Shown: positions 35,049 through 44,248, numbered from the stretch's first letter. The stretch: DNA of 64,000 bases from CAIQPV01 sp964480365 (GCA_964480365.1 CAYZPM010000003.1:62001-126000); one strand, 5' to 3'. Translations and numbers: made by a program. Notes: generated by a model from the sequence alone, not told the origin.

Positions 35049-35115
35049 ACATGCAATACACAGGCATTTATATTAGACGGAATCCGGTATTTTTATCATT
35101 CATATATTGCATGTA
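35048..35115. promoter_or_regulatory. Divergent control region with an 11-bp inverted repeat
   Basis: TACATGCAATA (35048-35058) and TATTGCATGTA (35105-35115) are perfectly complementary and lie 46 nt apart between the HDOD gene (minus) and cheD copy 2 (plus). The position suits a shared operator of the divergent pair. The bound regulator is unknown. Confidence 0.4.
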
Positions 35116-35173
35116 GAATGCAGCTATCAATGGACAACGATGTCGTCCTGATTCCCGGCACCGCCCCGATTCC

Positions 35174-35764
35174 ATGAATGACCTCACCCATCAGACAGGC
35201 AAGGATTTCGAACGCATCGCCAGGAACATCAATCCCGGCGGGTGGGCGATTGAGACTGAGCGACCTATTTCCACGTTGCTCGGCTCCTGCGTTGCCGTCT
35301 GCCTGTTTGACCCAAAACTGAAAATCGGCGGCATGAACCATTTCTTGCTGCCCAGCCGCACAGGTGCCGCCAATGCCGATATTGACGTGATTATGAATGG
35401 CGATTATTCGATGGAAGTGCTGGTCAACGGCCTGCTCAATCAAGGTGCCAAAAAATCCAGATTAGTCGCCAAAGCTTTCGGCGGAGGAACCATCGTAAGC
35501 TCTATCCGCATGGCCATAGGCGAACGTAATTCAGCCTTTGCCCACGAATGGCTGGAACGCGAGGGCATCCCGCTCGTCGCCTCCGATTTCAACGGCCCAT
35601 GGTCGCGCAAGGTGGTCTTCGTGCCCCAGAGCGGCGACGCCTTCTGTCGGCGCATTCCTACAACTCAGGCCAACGCCGCAGAAGTGGTCAAGGCGGAACA
35701 GGAATACGAACGCTCGCTGGCCGCGCAAAAGAAGACACCCGTGAAAAAAATCGAGTTGTTTTAA
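35174..35764 (+). CDS. Chemoreceptor deamidase CheD (copy 2), with receptor-like C-terminal tail
   Basis: A second CheD of 196 aa. It keeps the catalytic C39 (LLGSCVAVCLF) and H56 (GGMNHFLLPSR), so it is probably active. It is longer than copy 1 by a charged C-terminal extension that ends VKKIELF. The same IELF ending is found on the chemoreceptor at 42953, and related endings on two others. It is the only che gene on the plus strand here. Confidence 0.9.
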   Translation: MNDLTHQTGKDFERIARNINPGGWAIETERPISTLLGSCVAVCLFDPKLKIGGMNHFLLPSRTGAANADIDVIMNGDYSMEVLVNGLLNQGAKKSRLVAKAFGGGTIVSSIRMAIGERNSAFAHEWLEREGIPLVASDFNGPWSRKVVFVPQSGDAFCRRIPTTQANAAEVVKAEQEYERSLAAQKKTPVKKIELF

Positions 35765-35968
35765 CCCGGATGTTTCGTTCTAAAAGCTACAGTTATTAGA
35801 GACTCATTTAAGCATCCCAACCCGACAACCTGAAAAACCCCATCGTGCTCAAGAGCCGTTCCGCATGACTGCTCACTTCCTCTTTGTCGCCTGATTCATT
35901 GCAGCCACCTATAACCAGCGACTTAGCGTAAGTTTCATCGCGCTTAGTCGAATGGCTAGTCGTTTTAT

Positions 35969-37954
35969 CTAGAAACGCTCAAAGTCCTGCGCTGTTTTGC
36001 AGCGACTTTTCATATGGTTCAGTATGCTGATCACTTTGGCCGAAATTTGCGCATACTCGCCAGCGAGCAGATTTTCGGCTTCGCCCTTCTTGCCCTGCTG
36101 CGCGGTACGAACGATGCGTGCGGCACAACGATGGAAACTGGCATGATGCTGGCGCAACTGTTGAAATTCGTCGTCAGCAGCAAAACGCTGACCCTCGCCG
36201 TAGATCCATTTTCCCAGTGCGCAGACATTGTCCTTCTCAGTAACTGCGGGATCGGGACACTTACCGTGATCGGTGGTACATATGCGCAGTTTCATTTTCC
36301 ATTGGACATGAGCATCGAGGGCTTTGGAGAATACCTGCGGATCGGCTTCGATCGGCGGTGCGACGGCTGAGGTACTGACCGATATTCGGGACGTTTGGCT
36401 GTGCTGGCTGCGGCTCGTAGCGCGGCTGTGTAGCACTTCGGTAATACCCTGAGTACCTACAGCCAACTTGAAGAACGTCATCACGCTCTGGAGTTGTTCG
36501 GTCTGGCTGCTCATTTCCTCAGCTGTTGCCGCCAGTTCCTCGGAGGATGAAGCGTTTTGTTGCGTGGTCTGATTGAGTTGCCCCATCGCGCCGTTGATTT
36601 GCGCGACACCGCTGGACTGTTCAGATGAGGCCGAGGCGATTTCCTGCACCAAGTCAGAAGTCTTGTTTATGCTCGGCACCATTTCGTCGAGAAGCTTGCC
36701 TGCCTTTTCCGCCATGCTCACGCTGCTGCTTGCAAGCTCACCGATTTCCTGTGCGGCCACCTGGCTGCGTTCGGCCAGTTTGCGCACTTCCGCCGCCACC
36801 ACGGCAAAGCCCTTGCCGTGCTCTCCGGCGCGTGCTGCTTCAATCGCGGCGTTCAGCGCCAGCAGGTTGGTCTGGTAGGCGATGTCGTCCACGATGCCAA
36901 TCTTTCCGGCGATCTTCTTCATCGCTTCGACCGTGCTGCCTACGGCCTGTCCTCCTTCGGTGGCCTCTCTGGCGGCCTTGTTTGCCATGCTGTCGGTGAC
37001 CTTGGCGTTCTCGGTGTTCTGGCTGATCGAGGCGGTCATCTGCTCGATGGAGGCGGTGGTTTCTTCCACGCTGGCGGCTTGTTCGCTGGAGGATTGCGAC
37101 AGCGATTGCGCCGTAGCGCTGATTTGTTCCGAGGCGCTGGCAAGGGAGTCGGCGTTTGAACGCACAGCAGTGATGATCTCGGATAACTTTGCGACCATTC
37201 CCTTGATGGCAAAGAGCATGCTGCTATTGTCATTCGGCTTGGTATCGATGGCGACGGTCAGGTTACCGTCGGCAACTTCTTGGACGATGCCTGTGACGTG
37301 TTTCGGCTCGCCGCCCAGTTGCCGCAACAGTACACGCAGGATGAAGAGGCCGAGTGCGACAACGACGATCAGGGTCAACACACCGATGCCGACGGTCTGG
37401 ACAATGGCCGATGACTGGATGGACTGCGCGTCGGCGGCAGCCTTTTTGCCAAGTTTCACTTTGTAATCGACGTACTCTGCGACGGTATCGTCCAGCTTGA
37501 ATCCCTTGGTGGCCAGTGGGGGGATCAGTTCCTTAGCCTCGTCTTTCTTATTGGCGCGGGAGCTTGCGAGCAGAGGCGACATGCCAGACAAATACTCATT
37601 GAAAAGGTTGGTGAGGTTATCAAAACGCCGACGATCCTCGTTGTCGACGATGGTGACCTCGTATTCCTTCAAACCAGTATGCACCTCGTTTTCTGCCGCC
37701 TCAAGTTTGCGCTCGATGTCGGCCATCTTGGCGGCATCGGTACCGAGGAATAGGTGACGGTAAACGCCTACTCGGGTATGCCCCACACCGGCACTGATCT
37801 TATTCAGGGCAAGCAGCGCAGGAACGGTGTTGTCGTTGCCGAAACTGGCCGTCGTATAGACGCGTCCGGCCTGGTAAATGTCTATGCAGGCGATCAAAAT
37901 CAGGCCGAGTGAGGAACAGAAAATAAGCAGGTATAGCTTTTGTGCGACAGTCAT
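35969..37954 (-). CDS. Chemoreceptor with C-terminal zinc-binding CZB domain
   Basis: A 661-residue methyl-accepting chemotaxis protein. The first membrane segment is residues 7-27, a helical periplasmic sensor follows, and the second segment is about 188-208. Next come a HAMP domain and the signalling hairpin with DIAYQTNLLALNAAIEAARA. After the hairpin lies a CZB domain (about 545-655: LDAHVQWKMKL, NVCALGKWIYGEG, HHASFHRC), a zinc-binding sensor linked to hypochlorous acid or zinc sensing in other bacteria. The protein ends QDFERF. Its signalling part shares an exact 509-bp repeat with the next receptor. Confidence 0.95.
   Translation of the reverse strand: MTVAQKLYLLIFCSSLGLILIACIDIYQAGRVYTTASFGNDNTVPALLALNKISAGVGHTRVGVYRHLFLGTDAAKMADIERKLEAAENEVHTGLKEYEVTIVDNEDRRRFDNLTNLFNEYLSGMSPLLASSRANKKDEAKELIPPLATKGFKLDDTVAEYVDYKVKLGKKAAADAQSIQSSAIVQTVGIGVLTLIVVVALGLFILRVLLRQLGGEPKHVTGIVQEVADGNLTVAIDTKPNDNSSMLFAIKGMVAKLSEIITAVRSNADSLASASEQISATAQSLSQSSSEQAASVEETTASIEQMTASISQNTENAKVTDSMANKAAREATEGGQAVGSTVEAMKKIAGKIGIVDDIAYQTNLLALNAAIEAARAGEHGKGFAVVAAEVRKLAERSQVAAQEIGELASSSVSMAEKAGKLLDEMVPSINKTSDLVQEIASASSEQSSGVAQINGAMGQLNQTTQQNASSSEELAATAEEMSSQTEQLQSVMTFFKLAVGTQGITEVLHSRATSRSQHSQTSRISVSTSAVAPPIEADPQVFSKALDAHVQWKMKLRICTTDHGKCPDPAVTEKDNVCALGKWIYGEGQRFAADDEFQQLRQHHASFHRCAARIVRTAQQGKKGEAENLLAGEYAQISAKVISILNHMKSRCKTAQDFERF
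36593..37101 (-). repeat. 509-bp exact direct repeat, copy A
   Basis: Base-by-base comparison shows no mismatch between 36593-37101 and 38929-39437 (offset 2336 nt). It covers the signalling hairpin of two chemoreceptor genes. Differences begin immediately outside (C/T at 36592, G/A at 37102) and the sensor halves are unrelated. This indicates recent gene conversion or a very recent domain duplication. Confidence 0.95.
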
Positions 37955-37995
37955 TTTGTTTTCCTTCCTTTCCTCCTATATAACTTGGGTTGCAG

Positions 37996-38547
37996 TTAGT
38001 CGACATTGGTCGTTGCGGCTTCGAAGTGACTTCTGCCTGCGTCGGTAAGCATTGACAGCTCGTCTACCGACAGCACTTTATTGGCGTCCAGGATGATGAC
38101 GAACTTGCCCGCCACCTTACCCATGCCATGGATGAAATCCACGCGTATTTTGGCGCCGAAGGCAGGCGGCGGCTCGATCTCGCTACGCGGAATTTCCAGC
38201 ACTTCGGAGACGCTGTCCACCATCACCCCGATGTCCTGCTTCGATTCATCATTGTTTTCCACTTCAATGATGACGATACAGGTGCGGCGCGACACTTCTG
38301 TTCTGTTGCGCCCGAAGCGTGCCGACAAATCCACTACCGGCACCACGCTGCCGCGCAGGTTGATGACACCCCGGATAAAGCCGGGCATCATCGGCACTTC
38401 GGTGAGGTTGCCGTATTCTATGATTTCCTTGATGTTGAGGATGGCGATGGCAAACATTTCGCCGCTCAGCAGGAAGGTGAGATATTGATGATCTTCGTCG
38501 GTCGCCGTTTGTCCAGCGATGATTGGAATATTGTTCGCCTGATTCAT
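37996..38547 (-). CDS. cheW: Chemotaxis coupling protein CheW
   Basis: CheW bridges chemoreceptors and CheA. The 183-residue protein is a single CheW domain: YLTFLLSGEMFAIAILNIKE, MPGFIRGVINLRGSVVPVVD and the VMVDSVSEVLEI strand are all present. It sits between two chemoreceptor genes, with an unremarkable leader of about 90 nt that resembles the region downstream of the first receptor. Confidence 0.96.
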   Translation of the reverse strand: MNQANNIPIIAGQTATDEDHQYLTFLLSGEMFAIAILNIKEIIEYGNLTEVPMMPGFIRGVINLRGSVVPVVDLSARFGRNRTEVSRRTCIVIIEVENNDESKQDIGVMVDSVSEVLEIPRSEIEPPPAFGAKIRVDFIHGMGKVAGKFVIILDANKVLSVDELSMLTDAGRSHFEAATTNVD

Positions 38548-38646
38548 GCTAGTCTCCTATAACCAATGACTTGGCAACTTGCTACCTTATAACCAGCCAA
38601 TTGGCAACCGTCTTTTAGTTGCTTAGTGGAATGGCTAGTTGTTTTC

Positions 38647-40305
38647 CTAGAAACGGTCAAAGTCTTGTTCATTGGGCGCTCCGGCTGATGCCTTACCGAC
38701 AGGCTTTTTTGCGGCTATCTTGGTCAATCTCGGCGCTTGGCTGCTGCTCGGGCCTGTGCTGTGGCGTACCGGGGTGATGCCCTGAGTGCCTGTATTATCC
38801 AGCTTGAAGAACGTCATGACGTTCTGCAGTTGCTCCGTCTGACTACTCATTTCCTCTGCGGTTGCCGCCAATTCCTCGGAGGATGAAGCGTTTTGTTGCG
38901 TGGTCTGATTGAGCTGTCCCATCGCGCTGTTGATTTGCGCGACACCGCTGGACTGTTCAGATGAGGCCGAGGCGATTTCCTGCACCAAGTCAGAAGTCTT
39001 GTTTATGCTCGGCACCATTTCGTCGAGAAGCTTGCCTGCCTTTTCCGCCATGCTCACGCTGCTGCTTGCAAGCTCACCGATTTCCTGTGCGGCCACCTGG
39101 CTGCGTTCGGCCAGTTTGCGCACTTCCGCCGCCACCACGGCAAAGCCCTTGCCGTGCTCTCCGGCGCGTGCTGCTTCAATCGCGGCGTTCAGCGCCAGCA
39201 GGTTGGTCTGGTAGGCGATGTCGTCCACGATGCCAATCTTTCCGGCGATCTTCTTCATCGCTTCGACCGTGCTGCCTACGGCCTGTCCTCCTTCGGTGGC
39301 CTCTCTGGCGGCCTTGTTTGCCATGCTGTCGGTGACCTTGGCGTTCTCGGTGTTCTGGCTGATCGAGGCGGTCATCTGCTCGATGGAGGCGGTGGTTTCT
39401 TCCACGCTGGCGGCTTGTTCGCTGGAGGATTGCGACAACGATTGCGCCGTGGCACTGATTTGTTCCGAAGCGCTGGCAAGGGAGTCGGCGCTTGAGCGCA
39501 CGGCAGTGATGATCTCGGATAACTTTGCGACCATTGACTTCATGGCATAGAGCAGGCTTGAAGTGTCGCCACCGCGCGTCGTGATGTTCACCGTCAGGTC
39601 TCCCTCGGACACCCTTTGTGCAACCTCGGCCGCTATACCGGGATCGCCTCCCAGCTGATGCATGACGTCACGCATGATCCACCACGATACCCCGCCGCCG
39701 AGTAGCAGGAAACCGACGATCATGGCGAGCGACAGCATGGATTTATGCTGGATGACCTCCGCCGCTTCCTTTTCCTGTGCATCCGATGTTGCCGTGGAGA
39801 CTTTGACCAGCTCATCGATGGCGGCCCGGTGCTCCGCGTATTTCTGCTCCATTTGTGGACGCAAGGCTTCGATAGCTTTGGCGTCGCCGCGCTGCAAGGC
39901 AGGAATATACTGGCTCGTCTGAAGATCAAGAAACTCCTTGCCCGGCTTATAGGCCTTGTCGATCAGCAGATTCTTGGCTTCGCCATCAGGTAACTCTTTG
40001 GTCCAATATTGGCGCCGATCCTCAAAGTCTTTCGCAAGCGACTGGCTTTTCTCAATAAGGGCGGGCAGAGCCGTCTTGTCCGCTGTGGCCATTTGCAGGC
40101 TTACCAAATAGGACTCGATCAGGTATTCGGGCGGTGGCAGAATATCCGCCAGTAGATCTTTTTGTTGCGCGATGCCCTGATAAATCGGACCGTTGACTTT
40201 GACCTGGTTCAGCGTGCTGAAAGAGAATAGGCTGGACAGGATAAATCCAGCCACAAAAACGCCAATCAGTGCCATAAGCTTGCTCTTGAAAGTCATGTTG
40301 GTCAT
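38647..40305 (-). CDS. Methyl-accepting chemotaxis protein
   Basis: A 552-residue chemoreceptor. Membrane segments lie at about residues 10-30 and 192-212, with a helical periplasmic domain between them (4HB/NIT-like), then HAMP and the signalling hairpin. The C-terminus is short and basic, ending QDFDRF, with no CZB domain. The hairpin is identical in DNA to that of the CZB receptor over 509 bp. It lies between cheW and cheA. Confidence 0.95.
   Translation of the reverse strand: MTNMTFKSKLMALIGVFVAGFILSSLFSFSTLNQVKVNGPIYQGIAQQKDLLADILPPPEYLIESYLVSLQMATADKTALPALIEKSQSLAKDFEDRRQYWTKELPDGEAKNLLIDKAYKPGKEFLDLQTSQYIPALQRGDAKAIEALRPQMEQKYAEHRAAIDELVKVSTATSDAQEKEAAEVIQHKSMLSLAMIVGFLLLGGGVSWWIMRDVMHQLGGDPGIAAEVAQRVSEGDLTVNITTRGGDTSSLLYAMKSMVAKLSEIITAVRSSADSLASASEQISATAQSLSQSSSEQAASVEETTASIEQMTASISQNTENAKVTDSMANKAAREATEGGQAVGSTVEAMKKIAGKIGIVDDIAYQTNLLALNAAIEAARAGEHGKGFAVVAAEVRKLAERSQVAAQEIGELASSSVSMAEKAGKLLDEMVPSINKTSDLVQEIASASSEQSSGVAQINSAMGQLNQTTQQNASSSEELAATAEEMSSQTEQLQNVMTFFKLDNTGTQGITPVRHSTGPSSSQAPRLTKIAAKKPVGKASAGAPNEQDFDRF
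38929..39437 (-). repeat. 509-bp exact direct repeat, copy B
   Basis: Second copy of the exact repeat described at 36593-37101. Beyond both ends the two genes remain similar but diverge at many third positions. The conversion tract is therefore embedded in an older duplication of the signalling domain. Confidence 0.95.
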
Positions 40306-40334
40306 GATTTATTCTCCTCTATAAAACAGTAAAA

Positions 40335-42515
40335 TTAGATTCTCACCACTTCTGCCGTATGCCCACGATTCTGCTGCACGGTAGCTAACGCCACCAGCGA
40401 CTGCACATCCAGGATCAGCGCCACATCCCCCGAGCCCAGAATAGTGGAGCCGCCAATACCCTTGATGTGTTTGAAGATGCTGCCCAGCGGTTTGATGACA
40501 GTCTGGAATTCGCCCATCAACTCGTCCACCACCAGGCCAATCTTCTGTGCGGCGTATTGCACCACCACGATATTCTCGCGCTTACCACCGCGATCTGATA
40601 TTTCGAATTGTTCGCGCAACCGCACGAAAGGCAATACTTCGCCGCGCAGGTTTATGTACTGGCGGTTGATTGTTTCTGCTCTATCCTTTTCGGAGAGTTC
40701 GATGCATTCCACCACCGTACCCAGCGGGATAACGTAGGAGGCTTTGCCCACCCCCACCAGAAAGCCGTCGATGATCGCCAAGGTCAGCGGCAGGCGGATG
40801 CGGAAGGTTGATCCCGATCCTTCCTTGCTCTCCACTTCGACGCTTCCCCTCAATGCGGTGATATTGCGCTTCACCACATCCAGACCCACGCCTCGACCGG
40901 AGATTTTGGTGACCTTGTCTGCGGTGGAGAATCCAGGCTCGAATATCAGGCTAAAAATCTCGCTATCGGTCAGTGTCTGGTTAGGGCCGATCAATTCGCG
41001 CTCGCGCGCCTTGTTGATAATTTTGTCCCGGTTCATCCCGGCGCCGTCGTCGATGATCTCAATGGCGATGGCGCCGGACTCGTGATAGGCGTTGAGCCTG
41101 AGCGTGCCGCGCGCCGGTTTCCCATGGGCTGCGCGCACTTCCGGCGATTCGATGCCGTGGTCGAGCGCGTTGCGCACCAAGTGCATCAGCGGGTCGCCCA
41201 ACTTTTCCACCACAGACTTATCCAACTCAGCTTCGCTGCCGCTGATAACCAGCTCGATGTCCTTGCCCAATTCGCGGCTGGTGTCGCGCACCACGCGCTG
41301 AAAGCGGGTGAAAGTTTCGCCGATCTGCACCATGCGCAGTTGCAAGGCACTGTCGCGGATTTGTTCCACCAGACTCGTAATGATAGAGGTCGATTCCACC
41401 AGCGCGGCCTCGCCGCTTTTGCGCGCCAGCATATTGGCTCCCGCGCTGGCGATGACCATTTCTCCCACCAGGTCGATGAGTTGATCCAGTTTCGCGGCCG
41501 GCACGCGGATGAGCTGGGATTCGAGCGTTTTCTTTTCGGCGACCTTGCCTTGCTTGACGGCGGCGGCTTCCACCACTTCCGCTGTGACCGCACCCTGATT
41601 GACCAGTAGGTCGCCAATCTTGGGCGGAGGGGGTGAGTTTTCTTCCCGGTCAGATTGAGCGTTCAACGCTAAATCCAGTTCCCTCTGGGTTAAAGCGCCA
41701 CACTTGATCAGGATTTCGCCCAAGCGCATGGTGTCTTCGGGCAGTGTCTCGATGGAGTTAATAAAATCTGCCAGTTTGCTGTGCGGCGGCCAGATATTGA
41801 CCACGCAGTCGTCACGCACAAAATCGAACACGCTTTCGATCCTGGCTTTGTCAGCATCGGATTGGTAGGAAATCTCGAAACCCAGATAGCACGATTCTGG
41901 GTCCATTCCGGAGGCATCCGGGATGGCGTCGGGCAACGTGGTCAGGTGGACGATCTGGCCCAACTCCATCAAGTAACGCAGGAAGGAGGCGGGATCCATC
42001 CCTTTGCGCAATACGTCCGGGCCGAAACGCAGCGAGATGTGCCAGTTGTCAGTCTCCATCTCGCCACCGCCGCTGGCCTGCACATTAGGCTCACTCAGTG
42101 CGATCTCCTTAGCCACAACGGAGGTATTACCCAAGTAGTGTTGCAGCTTCTCGTGCAATGAATGACTGACCTTGTTGACGTCATTGTCCGGCTCGCTCTC
42201 GTTTTCCACACAGCCCATCAGTGTGCCCAAGTGGTCGGAGCATGCGAGCAGCACTTCGACCAATTCCGGGCTTGATTTGATCGTCCCGGAACGCATTTCA
42301 TCCAATAAGTTTTCCAGTACATGCGTGAATTCCACGATGAATTTGCATTCGATGACACCCGCCCCGCCCTTAATGGTGTGGGCAGCACGAAAGATGGAAT
42401 TAATAGTTTCTGCATCGCCGCCGTTTTCTTCCATCTGCAACAGGTTGTCTTCCATCATCTGTAGCAGTTCGCGGCTTTCGACCACATAGGCTTGCTGAAT
42501 CGCGTCCATAATCAA
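40335..42515 (-). CDS. cheA: Chemotaxis histidine kinase CheA with a GspE-N-like linker
   Basis: The 726-residue kinase has the HPt domain with phospho-accepting H46 (RAAHTIKGGAG), a middle domain (about 155-245) and a dimerisation helix (LDQLIDLVGEMVI). The ATPase has RNALDHGIE, GAGMNRDKI and GRGVGLDVVK, and a C-terminal CheW-like domain ends the protein. Between the middle domain and dimerisation helix, residues 262-325 hold two copies of a motif like the GspE N-terminal domain (LGEILIKCGALTQREL and IGDLLVNQGAVTAEVV). Such repeats are common in type II/IV secretion ATPases and bind partners or nucleotides there. A methionine at 42509 is an alternative start. Confidence 0.96.
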   Translation of the reverse strand: MIMDAIQQAYVVESRELLQMMEDNLLQMEENGGDAETINSIFRAAHTIKGGAGVIECKFIVEFTHVLENLLDEMRSGTIKSSPELVEVLLACSDHLGTLMGCVENESEPDNDVNKVSHSLHEKLQHYLGNTSVVAKEIALSEPNVQASGGGEMETDNWHISLRFGPDVLRKGMDPASFLRYLMELGQIVHLTTLPDAIPDASGMDPESCYLGFEISYQSDADKARIESVFDFVRDDCVVNIWPPHSKLADFINSIETLPEDTMRLGEILIKCGALTQRELDLALNAQSDREENSPPPPKIGDLLVNQGAVTAEVVEAAAVKQGKVAEKKTLESQLIRVPAAKLDQLIDLVGEMVIASAGANMLARKSGEAALVESTSIITSLVEQIRDSALQLRMVQIGETFTRFQRVVRDTSRELGKDIELVISGSEAELDKSVVEKLGDPLMHLVRNALDHGIESPEVRAAHGKPARGTLRLNAYHESGAIAIEIIDDGAGMNRDKIINKARERELIGPNQTLTDSEIFSLIFEPGFSTADKVTKISGRGVGLDVVKRNITALRGSVEVESKEGSGSTFRIRLPLTLAIIDGFLVGVGKASYVIPLGTVVECIELSEKDRAETINRQYINLRGEVLPFVRLREQFEISDRGGKRENIVVVQYAAQKIGLVVDELMGEFQTVIKPLGSIFKHIKGIGGSTILGSGDVALILDVQSLVALATVQQNRGHTAEVVRI

Positions 42516-42556
42516 ATCCCCCTCTGTTCTTCGTTCTTAACTTGCTTTGCCCTTAC

Positions 42557-42883
42557 TTATTTTCCGGCTGCGTGTTCCTTGGCCGTGATGACCATCGGGT
42601 CGCCGAAATAGCTCGCCATGTTGTACAGGTCGAGCAGGTCGGTCACCGCTCTGCTGTGCGCGGTCAGCCGCACAGTCTTGTTTGCTTTGATGGCTTCACG
42701 CTTGGTCAGCAGCAGAATCTGGAAGCCTGCAGTATCCATCTCGCTGACTTGTGACAAATCGAGATCGAGCTCCTGACAATCGGCCAGCGCTTTCAGCAGC
42801 ATAGGCTTCTGCGTCGATGCGTTGTAGACGGTCATATCTTCGTTGATAGTTATATTGCGGTGTCCCGGATCAGACTTTTTCAT
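42557..42883 (-). CDS. STAS-domain (anti-anti-sigma-like) protein
   Basis: A single STAS domain of 108 aa. AAGGAGG sits 6 nt before the ATG at 42883, which beats the upstream start at 42910. The strand-loop-helix containing the usual phospho-site reads DLSQVSEMDTAGFQ, so threonine (T51) replaces the usual serine. STAS genes next to cheA occur in chemosensory clusters of many Proteobacteria, where they may act as switchable partners. No anti-sigma kinase is visible here. Confidence 0.85.
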   Translation of the reverse strand: MKKSDPGHRNITINEDMTVYNASTQKPMLLKALADCQELDLDLSQVSEMDTAGFQILLLTKREAIKANKTVRLTAHSRAVTDLLDLYNMASYFGDPMVITAKEHAAGK

Positions 42884-42952
42884 GTGCTGCCTCCTTGTGA
42901 CATTTAGCATTGAAAGTGCGTCTATTGCATTACACGCATCTGCGCCATAAGA

Positions 42953-44233
42953 CTAGAATAACTCGATTTTCTGCGGCGAGTCGGAAGTGCTGCTAGTCTG
43001 AACATCTCCATCCAGCGTGGAGGAGTGAACGTCGCGCTGTTTTTTCATAACATAGCCTTCGTAGATCTGGTCGATGTGCTCCCTGATCGATGCGGCCTTG
43101 GAGAAATCCTTGCTGCGCATCATTTCAACCATTTCCATGGCATGCGTGTCGAGGCGACTGAGTGCGTTCTGCACCTGTTCGATCTGCTGTCGCGTGATAT
43201 CCTGAAACTGAATTCCCGCCATCACATCCATGAACATGGAAGACAGCGTGTTGCTGGTATTGCTAAGGTGGGCGAGCATTTCTTCATCTCGCTTCATCAG
43301 CTTGTGGTAATTGCTGCCCATACTGTCGAGGTGATGGGAGAAATTCTCCAGCACTTCTTTCTGTTGCTGGATGTTGGAATTTTCGAGTTTGTTGCGGAAT
43401 TGATCCTCGATGGACTTGGCCACGTCGCCGATGCCTTCCTGAATCTTAGATACAGCAAGATCGGTTTCGCCGGATAGCTTGCGCACCTCGTCCGCCACCA
43501 CCGCGAACCCCCGCCCAACTTCGCCGGCGCGTGCCGCCTCGATGGCCGCATTGAGCGCGAGCAAATTGGTCTGCGAAGAAATGTTCTTGATTAGCTCTAC
43601 CAAGGAAGACAGCGATTTCGCCTGTTGCACCACAATGGATATGCTTTCGCGATCGGCATCGAATTCGGTAAAGCGGTCCTGAATGTAGTGGTTGAGGTTT
43701 TCGATCAAATCCACGTTCGAACTGACGCTTTTCTCGCCCGATTGGATCATGACATCCGCTTCCTGGGCGCTGGAGGTCACGGTGGACATCAGTTCGTTGA
43801 TGACCCCATCAATGGCCTGCAGACGTTCCATGATTTCGTATGCAGATCGCTCGGTCTCTACAGTGATGGAATGCAGTTGTTCATTGAGAAGCTTGGTAAG
43901 GCTGGACAGGTCGCCAAGGTCGCTGGCAGTAATGTTGATGATGTCCTCGCCACTCGATATCGTCTGGTCGAGTTGATGTTGGACAGCGCGCATCCCCAGC
44001 GAGGCATCCTTGTAGATCGCCGTGGAAACAACATTGTTTATTATGAAGCTGAGCAGGGCGACGATGGCGGCTCCTGCCGTGTCGACCATTCTGTCAGCCG
44101 TGACTATCGCCTCATGCAGCCAATAAACATGGAAAGGTGCATACAGTAGGTATACCCCTGCCGCGCAAGTTGCGGAAGTAAGGAGCGCAACGATCAGCTG
44201 GCGCTGATTAATCTGTGCTGCATTAAAAGACAT
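42953..44233 (-). CDS. Chemoreceptor without a large periplasmic domain
   Basis: A 426-residue methyl-accepting protein with two closely spaced membrane segments (about 13-34 and 47-68), leaving almost no periplasmic part. It may therefore sense a cytoplasmic or membrane signal. The signalling hairpin includes SSQTNLLALNAAIEAARAGE and VVADEVRKLS. It ends PQKIELF, the same ending as the second CheD. Its signalling domain is diverged from the other two receptors. It lies between cheY and the STAS gene. Confidence 0.92.
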   Translation of the reverse strand: MSFNAAQINQRQLIVALLTSATCAAGVYLLYAPFHVYWLHEAIVTADRMVDTAGAAIVALLSFIINNVVSTAIYKDASLGMRAVQHQLDQTISSGEDIINITASDLGDLSSLTKLLNEQLHSITVETERSAYEIMERLQAIDGVINELMSTVTSSAQEADVMIQSGEKSVSSNVDLIENLNHYIQDRFTEFDADRESISIVVQQAKSLSSLVELIKNISSQTNLLALNAAIEAARAGEVGRGFAVVADEVRKLSGETDLAVSKIQEGIGDVAKSIEDQFRNKLENSNIQQQKEVLENFSHHLDSMGSNYHKLMKRDEEMLAHLSNTSNTLSSMFMDVMAGIQFQDITRQQIEQVQNALSRLDTHAMEMVEMMRSKDFSKAASIREHIDQIYEGYVMKKQRDVHSSTLDGDVQTSSTSDSPQKIELF

Positions 44234-44248
44234 TTGGCGCTCCTGAAA

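Noticed and set aside
36818..37159. Glycine-rich frames opposite both chemoreceptors
   Set aside because: They are antisense shadows of the signalling hairpin. They occur twice only because that DNA is duplicated.
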